Positions 1-6,344 of a stretch of DNA of 10,092 nucleotides are shown here, one piece after another; position 1 is the stretch's first letter, and each line of letters begins with the position of its first letter. The DNA is from an uncultured bacterium (GTDB taxonomy: Bacteria > Planctomycetota > UBA1135 > GCA-002686595). Where the stretch lies: NCBI GenBank assembly GCA_913058555.1, contig CAJXRJ010000222.1, positions 1 to 10,092 on the forward strand. Direction: 5' to 3'. The translations under genes were made by a program, and so were the position numbers. The notes beneath the pieces are model-generated. The model did not search any database. It saw only the letters and a program-made list of their open reading frames with translations, and was not told the DNA's origin.

Positions 1-49
1 ACGAGATCATGCCTAGTCTCGTGGGCTCGGAGATGTGTATAAGAGACAG
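1..49 (+). other. Illumina Nextera i7 adapter (sequencing artefact)
   Basis: Bases 1-7 (ACGAGAT) match the end of the Illumina P7 flow-cell sequence. Bases 8-15 (CATGCCTA) match a known Nextera i7 index, N706 as I recall it. Bases 16-30 are the read-2 transposase arm, and bases 31-49 are the exact 19-bp Tn5 mosaic end AGATGTGTATAAGAGACAG. The parts lie in the order of a library adapter, so this is untrimmed adapter at a contig end and not a genomic transposon. Genomic sequence begins at base 50. Any gene call crossing this border would be false. Confidence 0.97.
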
Positions 50-335
50 AGAAAGGGTCGTCATCGAGGGAGAAGATCTCGTCGAAGCCAAAGAGGTCTT
101 CGTCCAGATCGGATAGGCCTTCGGGAACGGGCGGGTTGGGCTTGGCCGTCGCCACTTCGATTTCCGCCTCGGGCTCCGCTGCGGCGGGGCTCACGGCAGC
201 GTTGTCTTCGAGGGTGACTCCAGCTTTGGTCTCAGGCACGAGCCCGAATTCCTCGAGGCCGTCAACCTCGGGGAAGCTGAACAGGTCGTCCCGTTCTCCC
301 TCGTAGGGGCTCTGGTTTTCGTTCTCGTCAGACAT
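50..335 (-). CDS. Acidic low-complexity protein, 3' end missing
   Basis: Only the first 95 codons are present; the reading frame is still open where the adapter begins, so the C-terminus is lost. I do not recognise the family. The protein starts MSDENENQ and is strongly acidic, with an Ala/Pro/Glu-rich linker at about residues 46-73 that is probably disordered. Two copies of a D-L-F-x-F-x-E motif appear at residues 17-23 and 80-86, and more acidic/aromatic residues follow (IFSLDDDPF). The ATG lies five bases after the stop of the upstream receiver/ATPase gene, so the two are almost certainly co-transcribed and perhaps translationally coupled. There is no clear Shine-Dalgarno sequence. The repeated motif could be a docking peptide for a partner encoded in the same operon, but that is a guess. 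Confidence 0.72.
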
Positions 336-340
336 GGCGA

Positions 341-1330
341 TTAGGAACGAAGGGCGCTCTCCAGCAGGCGGCTACGGCCGGGGCCCATGAGGAGCCTGCC
401 AACCACAACGGCCAGGGCCGGGGACAGGATGATGGGGGCGTCGGGCTGGTCCGAGAGGGTCGAGAGCAGCTCCTTGGACGTGGCCGGGACAAAGAAGTCC
501 AGGTCGGAGAGGTCGATGCGCTCTTCGTCGTCGAACTCGACGGAGCTGACGCGGAAGCGCATGGCGACCTCCGTGCCGCGGCCGCCTTCGCTCACGACCT
601 TCATGTGGTCGCAGAGCGCGTGGGCGCGGCCGAGGCCCGTGGAGCAGCTGAACGACGGGGACGCGAAGAACGAGGCTGCGTCGAACCCGCAGCCCGTGTC
701 GCGCACGGTGACGTGCAGTTCGTCGAACCGCATCTCGCAGTCGATGTCGATGCCCGTGTCCCCATGGCGGGCGGCGTTCTGGACAACCTCTGCGATGGCG
801 CTGCCGATGCGAGCCCGCGTGGCGGGGGTGATCTCACAGCGCAGGCACCAGCCGAGGATTTCGCGGGCGGCGTTCTCGCCGGCGGCGGGGTCGGGGTCCA
901 CGAACAGGCTTAGCTCGGCGAACTCGGTTTCCATTTCGGAACCTTGCTCGCGGGCTTGCTCGACGGCGTGGATGAGCGTTTCAGGGTGGATCGGGCGCTC
1001 GAGGATCGCATCGACACCGAGGGACAAGGCCCTGGTGTAGTCGCGGTCGTTGGCTTCCGAGTCGATCAGGATGCACGCGGGGTTGTGGCCGATGGCGCGC
1101 AGGGACTCGAGCACCTCGAGTCCATCCAGGCTTGGGTCGCAGGCCGAGCCAAACTCCGCGACGATCACGTCTACGGATGCGTGGAGCAGGGCGTCCACGA
1201 GGCTCGTCGCGACCAGGCCTGCGTGGTCACGGGATTCCGCGATGCGGACGAGGCCGTTCGCAACATCACTGTCCGCCATGGCGAACAGGATGTCCCGCGG
1301 GGCTCCTTGGGCTGCGTGACGGGGACTCAT
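341..1330 (-). CDS. Receiver-like domain fused to HATPase domain
   Basis: A 329-aa protein of two domains plus a tail. Residues about 12-128 read as a CheY-like receiver fold, but the signature residues are changed. The position of the phosphoacceptor Asp appears to be Glu59 (VIVAEF), and the conserved Lys of the KP motif is Arg112 (ILERP), so ordinary phosphorylation is unlikely. Residues about 145-262 form a GHKL ATPase domain with an intact N-box (EVVQNAARHG, 181-190), G1 box (DTGCG, 211-215) and a GLG/GRGTE region (232-254). The N-box looks more like RsbW/SpoIIAB anti-sigma kinases than classical sensor kinases. A 65-residue tail has an acidic patch containing LSDLDFF (274-280). The start overlaps the upstream stop as ATGA, with GAGGAGG seven bases before it, which supports this start. 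Likely a soluble regulatory ATPase or kinase whose target is unknown. Confidence 0.9.
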   Translation of the reverse strand: MSPRHAAQGAPRDILFAMADSDVANGLVRIAESRDHAGLVATSLVDALLHASVDVIVAEFGSACDPSLDGLEVLESLRAIGHNPACILIDSEANDRDYTRALSLGVDAILERPIHPETLIHAVEQAREQGSEMETEFAELSLFVDPDPAAGENAAREILGWCLRCEITPATRARIGSAIAEVVQNAARHGDTGIDIDCEMRFDELHVTVRDTGCGFDAASFFASPSFSCSTGLGRAHALCDHMKVVSEGGRGTEVAMRFRVSSVEFDDEERIDLSDLDFFVPATSKELLSTLSDQPDAPIILSPALAVVVGRLLMGPGRSRLLESALRS

Positions 1331-2091
1331 GCGGAGGCCTCCTCGCCTGTGACTGGGCTCTGGCTGTTGGACGGGAGCACCACGACCACGCAGCGGTGAC
1401 CGCCGGTCTCGTGGATGGAGACGCGTCCGCCGAGGCGTTCGCAGTCGCGGGTCAAGAGCGCGTCGGCAAGGGCTTCGGCGTTGCTGGACGCAGCCTCCCT
1501 GGCGATGTCCAGTTCGCTGTCAACGTCCGTGTCGATCAGGCTGATGGTGGTCCAGCCGTCTTCCTCGTGGGCGTGGATCATCAGCTCGGGGATGACCGGG
1601 CAGCGCGCTGGATCCAGCCGGCGGCGGATCGAGCGCTCGAGGGCGGTGACGAGCAGTCGGCCGTCCAGTGACATCGTGGCCCAGGCGCTGTCCACCACGA
1701 AGTGGCAGCGGGCTTCGGTGTCCGCGTCGAGGGTTTGGCGGAGGCTCGAGATGAGCTCGGTCACGCCGCACGCCACGGGCCGCAGGGGGCGGGGGTGGGC
1801 CCACGCCATGAAGTCCGCTGCGGCGTGGTCGATCTCGTTGACGGCGTCGAGGGCGCGGTCGAGGAAGGCCGGCGGGAGCTCCTCGGCGTTGCCGCGGGCT
1901 CCTTCGATGGCGATGCGCAGCGCCCCGAGCGGCCCTTTGAGGGCGCGCTCCGTGATGAGCATCACGGCGGCCTGGTCGGCGCTCGGGGTGGGAGCGCGTG
2001 GATCAGAGCCTTCCGCTCGGTTCAGGGTGGTGCGTTGCATGGGAATGGGGTTCGCTTCGGCACGTCGCAATGCCGCTGCCAAGCGGTGCAT
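1327..2091 (-). CDS. Degenerate histidine-kinase-like protein
   Basis: A 254-aa protein with the outline of a small PAS-less sensor kinase (HisKA then HATPase) like NtrB, FlrB or FleS, but with the working residues lost. In the H-box the pattern x-x-x-x-G-P-L-G-A-L (49-58) aligns with HEIRNPLGAI and puts Arg49 where the phosphorylated His should be. The N-box (about 146-158, LLVTALERSIRRR) lacks its Asn. The G1 box reads DTDVD (187-191) instead of DTGxG, and the second glycine box is absent, while the late GGRV motif (221-224) remains. It is therefore probably catalytically dead and may act as a binding partner. The frame stays open upstream to 2283, but that stretch is Arg/Pro-rich and not protein-like, so I chose the ATG at 2091; an ATG at 2040 is also possible. 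The gene ends in an ATGA overlap with the next gene. Confidence 0.8.
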   Translation of the reverse strand: MHRLAAALRRAEANPIPMQRTTLNRAEGSDPRAPTPSADQAAVMLITERALKGPLGALRIAIEGARGNAEELPPAFLDRALDAVNEIDHAAADFMAWAHPRPLRPVACGVTELISSLRQTLDADTEARCHFVVDSAWATMSLDGRLLVTALERSIRRRLDPARCPVIPELMIHAHEEDGWTTISLIDTDVDSELDIAREAASSNAEALADALLTRDCERLGGRVSIHETGGHRCVVVVLPSNSQSPVTGEEASA

Positions 2092-2326
2092 CGACCGCCC
2101 CCCGGGATTCCCTTGATGGCCTGAGCGGTGTTTTCCGGAACGTTTTTCCGGATACGGAACCGATCGCCGGGTCCTGGCCAGGGCCCCGTCCGTGGCGTCT
2201 TTTGCGCCAATCTGTCGGGTTCTACGACACGCCTCTCCCCAGCACCCCAAGGGGCCGGATCGGGCTGTCGGTATCCACGACACTTGCGGAGCGGCACCGG
2301 GCTAATCCCTGCCGCCCCACGCCGAA
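2092..2326 (-). promoter_or_regulatory. Intergenic leader with TCCGGAAAA repeats
   Basis: A 235-base gap separates the sigma-54 activator from the kinase-like gene. On the minus strand a 9-base word TCCGGAAAA occurs twice with a 13-base period, between about 2131 and 2152, and the pair also forms a dyad (CCGGAA at 2135-2140, TTCCGG at 2146-2151). A weaker TGGCG/CGCCA stem lies at 2193-2209. These could be regulator sites or a weak terminator ahead of a separate promoter. I found no convincing -35/-10 or -24/-12 pair, so the function is unproven. Confidence 0.25.
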
Positions 2327-3706
2327 TCACTCGATTCCGTACGTCTCGAGTTTCTTGTAGAGAGTCGAGCGATGGATCCCAAGGGCGCGGGCGGCGCGGC
2401 CCTTGTTGCCCTTGGTCACATCGAGGGCGCGGCGGATGAGGGCGGCTTCCATCCGTTCAATGGACAGCTCCGCTTCCTCGAGGCTGTCCGCGGTCCAGGG
2501 CCCACTATCGCCATTGGGCTCGGCCCCAGCGGGCCCCGGCCGCGTGCCGAGGACCACCGCGGACGCGGGCACCTCCCCACCGGGCGTCATGATCGCCGCC
2601 CGCTCGATGACGTTTCGCAGCTCGCGGACGTTGCCCGGCCAGGAGTGCCCCTGGAGCAACGCGAGGGCGCCATCGCTCAGGCCCGTGTAGGGCCTTCCGA
2701 GCTCCTCCGTGAACTGAGCCAGGAAGTGCGTGGCGAGGGCTGCGACGTCCCCGGGGCGCTCCCGCAGGGGGGGCACCACGATGGAAAACACGTTGAGCCT
2801 ATAGAAGAGGTCTTCCCGGAACGTTCCGGCCTCGACCATCTCCATCAGGTCGCGGTTCGTGGACGCCACGATCCGGGCGTCCATGGTCAGGTCGAGGGTG
2901 CCTCCGACCCGGCGATAGGTCTTCTCCTGAAGGACCCGCAGGAGCTTTGCCTGGAGGCCGAGGTCAAGTTCGCCCAGCTCGTCCAGGAACAACGTTCCAC
3001 CCTTGGCGGCCGCGATCAGGCCGTCGCGGCCCTTGGGGTCGCCTCCGGTGAACGCGCCGGGTTCGTATCCAAATAGCTCCGCTTCCAGGAGCCCCTCGGC
3101 CAGGGCCGCGCAGTTCAGGGGCACAAAGGGGCCCGCGCTCCGGGCGCTCAGGTCGTGCACGGCCCGGGCTACGAGCTCCTTGCCCACGCCGGATTCCCCC
3201 GTGATGAGGGCCGTGGACCGTGGCGTGGCAGCCACCTTCTCGATGTGCTCGAGGACGCGCTCGATCGCGGGGGATTGGCCGACGATGGGCCCCGCCCGGA
3301 GCTGGGCGACCTCCTCCCTGAGTCGATCCCGCTCGTCCTTGATGCTCCGCCCGGAGAGGACCCGATCGAGGACCTCGCGCAGCCCAGGCGGGTCGACGGG
3401 CTTCTCGAGCACCGTGGCGGCTCCGAGGCGCATGGCCTGGACAGCGGTGCGAACGTCAGCGAATCCCGAGAGGATGACGACCGCGGGGGCGTCCTCCATG
3501 GCGGCTAACCCCGGAAGAATGGAGAGCCCATCGCCCTCCGGCATCCGCAGGTCCAGGAGGACCAGGTCGGGCCCCTCGGACTGGGCCCGGCGCAAGGTTT
3601 CGGCACCCGTGCCCGCCTCGGACGTGCGGTGCCCACCGGCCATGCATATAGCCACAAGCCCAGCGCGAATGCCGGCGTCGTCGTCTGCGATGAGGATGTG
3701 GGCCAC
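2327..3706 (-). CDS. NtrC-family sigma-54 response regulator
   Basis: A 459-aa activator with the full three-part layout. The receiver domain (1-120) keeps the acidic cluster ADDD (7-10), phosphoacceptor Asp52 in LDLRMP, Ser80 and Lys102. The AAA+ sigma-54 interaction domain (about 140-372) has Walker A GESGVGKE (170-177), Walker B GTLFLDE (237-243), the arginine-finger region FREDLFYRLN (297-306) and WPGNVRELRN (356-365). The sigma-54-contacting loop reads GAFTGG (217-222) instead of the usual GAFTGA. A Fis-type helix-turn-helix closes the protein (433-455). It should bind enhancer sites, be phosphorylated by a kinase and drive sigma-54 RNA polymerase. The frame is open up to 3961, but family homology begins at VAHILIADDD, so I place the start at the GTG at 3706; the length then fits the family. 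Its position beside flagellar genes suggests an FlrC/FleR-like role, which is inferred. Confidence 0.93.
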   Translation of the reverse strand: MAHILIADDDAGIRAGLVAICMAGGHRTSEAGTGAETLRRAQSEGPDLVLLDLRMPEGDGLSILPGLAAMEDAPAVVILSGFADVRTAVQAMRLGAATVLEKPVDPPGLREVLDRVLSGRSIKDERDRLREEVAQLRAGPIVGQSPAIERVLEHIEKVAATPRSTALITGESGVGKELVARAVHDLSARSAGPFVPLNCAALAEGLLEAELFGYEPGAFTGGDPKGRDGLIAAAKGGTLFLDELGELDLGLQAKLLRVLQEKTYRRVGGTLDLTMDARIVASTNRDLMEMVEAGTFREDLFYRLNVFSIVVPPLRERPGDVAALATHFLAQFTEELGRPYTGLSDGALALLQGHSWPGNVRELRNVIERAAIMTPGGEVPASAVVLGTRPGPAGAEPNGDSGPWTADSLEEAELSIERMEAALIRRALDVTKGNKGRAARALGIHRSTLYKKLETYGIE

Positions 3707-4011
3707 GGGACGGGGACTGTAGAGCCTCGCAGGGGCGCGATTCCACCGCCGTGTGCCGGGACTTGGGCGGGGGGCGTGGATATCGGGCGGCCAAGAACTC
3801 GGTGATTGCAGCCGGAAACGATTTCCGAGAGTCCCACTTCGCGGCCCCAGGAGAGCCGTTGGCTCCCCGCGGCGGTCAGAAATGCGCTCCGAGCGCTTTA
3901 CCGATCTGAGCCGCCACCGAGAACCCATTGCGCCGGCAGTTTCGTTCTTCGAAGCCGCCATCAGCGTACTCAGCCAATCGAACCAGAAACCAACCTCACC
4001 CTCTCCACGAC
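3707..4011. promoter_or_regulatory. Divergent intergenic region, regulator/flagellin A
   Basis: This 305-base stretch lies between the divergent starts of the activator and the first flagellin. It must hold both promoters unless the activator starts further upstream. I see a 6-bp dyad CGGAAA-cga-TTTCCG at 3813-3827. A TTTACCGATCT element around 3897-3907 recalls a sigma-28 -10 box, but no matching -35 lies at the right spacing. I found no good GG-N10-GC sigma-54 site on either strand. The 20 bases before the flagellin ATG are pyrimidine-rich and lack a Shine-Dalgarno sequence. Confidence 0.4.
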
Positions 4012-4845
4012 ATGGGACTCCGCGTCAATACCAACATCGCTTCGCTCACCGCGCAGCGGAACTTGAATGTGGCCACTGGCCGCCTTCAAGGGAACTACGC
4101 CCGCCTGGCCTCTGGCCTGCGGATCGCCGTTGCAGCCGACGACGCAGCCGGCCTCGCAATCTCCGAGCGTATGCGCTCACAAATCCGTTCGTACAACGTC
4201 GCCGGACGAAACGCCATGGACGGCGTCTCCCTGGCACAGACCGCGGAGGGCGCGCTGAACGAAGTCAGCGGCATCCTCAACCGCCTGCGGGAACTCTCCA
4301 TGCAGGCCGCGAACGGCACATTGTCCGCCAGCGATCGGACCACTCTCAACACGGAATTCGGGCAGCTGAAGGAAGAGATCAACCGGATCTCCAGCACCAC
4401 CGTCTTCAACGGGATCAACCTGCTCGATGGCTCGGCCTCCACGGGTATCCCGATCCAGGTCGGCATCGAAGACAGCGCCACGAACGACGTCATCGGCATC
4501 ACCCTCGACGCCACGTCAACGGACAACCTCGGTATCACCAGCACCGATGTTCTCACCATCAGTGCGGCCCAGGCCGCGCTGTCGAACATCGACACGGCGA
4601 TCGACAGTGTCAACCAGTCACGGGGCGTCCTCGGCGCCCAGCAGAACCGCATGGAAAGTGCGCTCCGAAGCATCCAAGTGCAGCGTGAGAACCTTTCCGC
4701 ATCCGAGAGCCGTATCCGCGACGTGGACGTCGCTGAGGAAACGGCCGACCTGACTCGCAACTCCATCATGCAGCAGGCGGCCACCACCATCCTCACGCAG
4801 GCGAACGTCCAGCCGCAGATCGCTCTCACTCTCCTCCAAGGCTGA
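4012..4845 (+). CDS. fliC: Flagellin A (short, D0/D1-only type)
   Basis: A 277-aa flagellin, the subunit of the external filament, exported by the flagellar type III system. The N-terminal D0/D1 region (1 to about 142) carries the family patterns NTNIASLTAQRNL, RLASGLRI, DDAAGLAISERMR and RLRELSMQAANGT (91-103). The C-terminal half (about 186-277) has SRGVLGAQQNR, SESRIRDVDVAEETADLTR and the hydrophobic end ALTLLQG. Only about 45 residues join the halves, so the surface D2/D3 domains of large flagellins are absent. The start is set by the conserved MGLRVNTN; the frame runs upstream without homology. It is the most diverged of the three flagellins here, roughly two-thirds identical to the others by eye, and ends LLQG rather than LLG. 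A hairpin 53 bases downstream suggests it is transcribed alone. Confidence 0.96.
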   Translation: MGLRVNTNIASLTAQRNLNVATGRLQGNYARLASGLRIAVAADDAAGLAISERMRSQIRSYNVAGRNAMDGVSLAQTAEGALNEVSGILNRLRELSMQAANGTLSASDRTTLNTEFGQLKEEINRISSTTVFNGINLLDGSASTGIPIQVGIEDSATNDVIGITLDATSTDNLGITSTDVLTISAAQAALSNIDTAIDSVNQSRGVLGAQQNRMESALRSIQVQRENLSASESRIRDVDVAEETADLTRNSIMQQAATTILTQANVQPQIALTLLQG

Positions 4846-4897
4846 TCCGTCAGCCGCTCTTGAAAAGAAGAGGTTCTTCGGGACCGATTCGCTGAGT

Positions 4898-4925
4898 GGG
4901 GGGCCGTCTTTCTGGGCGGTCCCCC
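4898..4925 (+). terminator. Hairpin after flagellin A
   Basis: A 9-bp stem pairs GGGGGGCCG (4898-4906) with CGGTCCCCC (4917-4925), with one G-U pair and a 10-base loop. It lies 53 bases after the flagellin A stop. There is no T-tract behind it, so it may slow or terminate transcription only with help, or protect the 3' end of the mRNA. Confidence 0.55.
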
Positions 4926-4969
4926 GTTACCCAGCCTTCCTCAACTTCAGATTCTCGACCAACGAGAGC

Positions 4970-4996
4970 TAAAGGCGAGGCCCCGAAGTCCGAACT
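4970..4996 (+). promoter_or_regulatory. Candidate sigma-28 promoter for flagellin B
   Basis: TAAA (4970-4973) is followed after exactly 15 bases by TCCGAACT (4989-4996). The enteric FliA consensus is TAAA-N15-GCCGATAA. The -35 box and spacing are perfect, but only the CCGA core of the -10 matches. The site would give a leader of more than 250 bases, so it is a weak candidate. Confidence 0.25.
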
Positions 4997-5263
4997 TAAC
5001 AACACAGCACCCATCGAAAGGCCCCGACGCGCGCAGCGCTGACGGACTGGCCGAGCCCCGCTCCTCGCACGTGTTCCGCGACCAGCGCCTCTCCGCCCGA
5101 TGGAAAAGAACAGCAAGCACGCGCCCTCGGCGCGGCTCCCTAATGAACCTGTGCCACGCGAACGGTACAGACCCCTTCTTTAGACGAGTCGAACCCCGAG
5201 ACCTACTTCCCGCGCGGGTTTGCCGACCATTGTTCGCACACCTCCAAGCATTTTTCGAATCGT

Positions 5264-6085
5264 ATGGGACTTCGCGTAAACACGAACGTTGCGTCTATGA
5301 ACGCGCAGCGTAACCTCTTCAACTCCTCCGCCGCACTCAACGGGAACTACGCCCGACTGTCATCCGGACTCCGTATTGCAACGGCTGCCGATGACGCTGC
5401 AGGCCTCGGTATCTCCGAGCGTATGCGGGCCGATATTCGGTCCTACAGCGTGGCGTCGAGAAACGCTCAAGACGGTATCTCCCTCGTGCAGACCGCCGAA
5501 GGCGCGCTCAGCGAGGTCAGTGACATCCTTGGCCGGATGCGTGAGCTCTCCATGCAGTCGGCGAACGGCACGCTCTCCGCGACCGACCGCACGACCCTGG
5601 ACACCGAGTTCCAGCAGCTGGTCGAAGAAGTCGACCGAATCGCAGGCACGACGGCCTTCAACGGCGTTCAGCTCCTCGACGGATCGAACACCTCGATCTC
5701 CATCCAGGTCGGCATTGACGGTGGCTCGAACGACGTCATCTCGGTGACCGCCGCCGACGTGGCCGCTACGACCCTGGGGGTCAACGGCAACATCAGCACC
5801 ACCGGTGCCGCCACGGGCATGCTGTCGACGATCGACACGGCCATCGACCGAGTCAACGCTTCCCGAGGCACCCTGGGTGCCCAGCAGAACCGACTCGACT
5901 CGACGCTTCGGTCCCTCGCTAACGTTCGTGAGAACACCAGCGCAGCCGAAAGCCGGATCCGCGACGTCGACGTCGCCATGGAGACCGCGGACCTCACGCG
6001 GAACTCGATCCTGCAGCAGGCCTCCACGGCCATCTTGGGCCAAGCGAACAGCCAGCCGCAGTTGGCTCTGTCGCTCCTCGGCTAA
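5264..6085 (+). CDS. fliC: Flagellin B (short, D0/D1-only type)
   Basis: A 273-aa flagellin. The N-terminal region (1 to about 141) carries NTNVASMNAQRNLF, RLSSGLRIATAADDAAGLGISERMR and RMRELSMQSANGT (91-103), the segment that in enteric flagellins includes the TLR5-contact residues. The C-terminal region (about 185-273) has RGTLGAQQNRLDSTLRS, AAESRIRDVDVAMETADLTR and ends LALSLLG. The centre (about 142-184) is rich in Ser, Thr, Asn and Gly, is very short and could carry O-glycans, though nothing shows this. Aligned by eye it differs from flagellin C at about 33 of 273 positions (about 88% identical). The ATG at 5264 matches the family N-terminus; no Shine-Dalgarno sequence precedes it. A good terminator follows within 20 bases. 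Confidence 0.97.
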   Translation: MGLRVNTNVASMNAQRNLFNSSAALNGNYARLSSGLRIATAADDAAGLGISERMRADIRSYSVASRNAQDGISLVQTAEGALSEVSDILGRMRELSMQSANGTLSATDRTTLDTEFQQLVEEVDRIAGTTAFNGVQLLDGSNTSISIQVGIDGGSNDVISVTAADVAATTLGVNGNISTTGAATGMLSTIDTAIDRVNASRGTLGAQQNRLDSTLRSLANVRENTSAAESRIRDVDVAMETADLTRNSILQQASTAILGQANSQPQLALSLLG

Positions 6086-6101
6086 TCTGAATACCTCCTC
6101 C

Positions 6102-6138
6102 GGCTTCTTCTGGCGCGTGCACTTCGCCAGAAGAGGCC
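6102..6138 (+). terminator. Rho-independent terminator after flagellin B
   Basis: A 14-bp stem pairs 6102-6115 (GGCTTCTTCTGGCG) with 6125-6138 (CGCCAGAAGAGGCC), with one G-U pair and a 9-base loop. A T-rich run (TTGTTCCTATCAGTTATT) follows. Starting 16 bases after the flagellin B stop, it is the most conventional terminator in the window and indicates that flagellins B and C are separate transcription units. Confidence 0.85.
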
Positions 6139-6344
6139 TTGTTCCTATCAGTTATTGATGGGGGCGAGGTCCGGCAGGAGGAGGGATGACCGTAGTCAGA
6201 GCACGCGCTCCCAGGCGCATTCGAGCGGGCCCCGTACGTGAACGGCGGGACCCAGGAGGATGCGAACAAGGAGCCTAGGTAGCGGACTCCGACTGCGACG
6301 TATCGTTCGCAGCACACTCTTTATCCACAACCGAAAGGGACTCG

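Larger units (their letters stand above)
4846..5263. other. 418-base spacer between flagellins A and B
   Basis: No protein-like reading frame is visible here. The region holds a terminator-like hairpin near its left end, a candidate sigma-28 promoter at 4970-4996, a short CGCGCC-ctc-GGCGCG inverted repeat at 5120-5134 and a perfect palindrome CCCGCGCGGG at 5209-5218. The palindrome sits just before GCCGACCA (5222-5229), which resembles a -10 box of a flagellar promoter at a sensible distance from the flagellin B start. Its -35 match is poor. Confidence 0.4.

Noticed and set aside
31..49. Tn5/IS50 mosaic end suggesting a transposon insertion
   Set aside because: The flanking index and read-2 arm show it is library adapter, and no transposase gene is present.
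387..1040. 217-codon plus-strand frame opposite the receiver/ATPase gene
   Set aside because: Composition is Arg/Ser-rich without domains, and the minus-strand protein in the same place has clear ATPase motifs.
2092..2283. N-terminal extension of the kinase-like protein
   Set aside because: The 64 extra residues are Arg/Gly/Pro-rich and look like translated intergenic DNA.
2816..2829. Perfect 14-bp palindrome CCGGAACGTTCCGG
   Set aside because: It lies in codons for the conserved GTFRED arginine-finger segment, so it is explained by coding sequence.
3707..3961. N-terminal extension of the sigma-54 activator
   Set aside because: The 85 extra residues have no homology and receiver homology begins right at the GTG at 3706; the extension would also fill the divergent promoter region.
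4095..4829. Long open frames antisense to each flagellin gene (also 5360-6043 and 6428-7195)
   Set aside because: Their similarity to each other follows from the sense flagellin homology; they are Ser/Arg/Thr-rich codon shadows typical of GC-rich genes, with no family resemblance.
4850..5116. 88-codon minus-strand frame between flagellins A and B
   Set aside because: Arg/Gly-rich, crosses the terminator hairpin, and shows no start signal or recognisable motif.
6111..6127. Possible sigma-54 site TGGCGCG...TTCGC before flagellin C
   Set aside because: The GG to GC spacing is wrong and the bases are part of the flagellin B terminator stem. I saw no convincing -24/-12 site elsewhere in the intergenic regions I examined.
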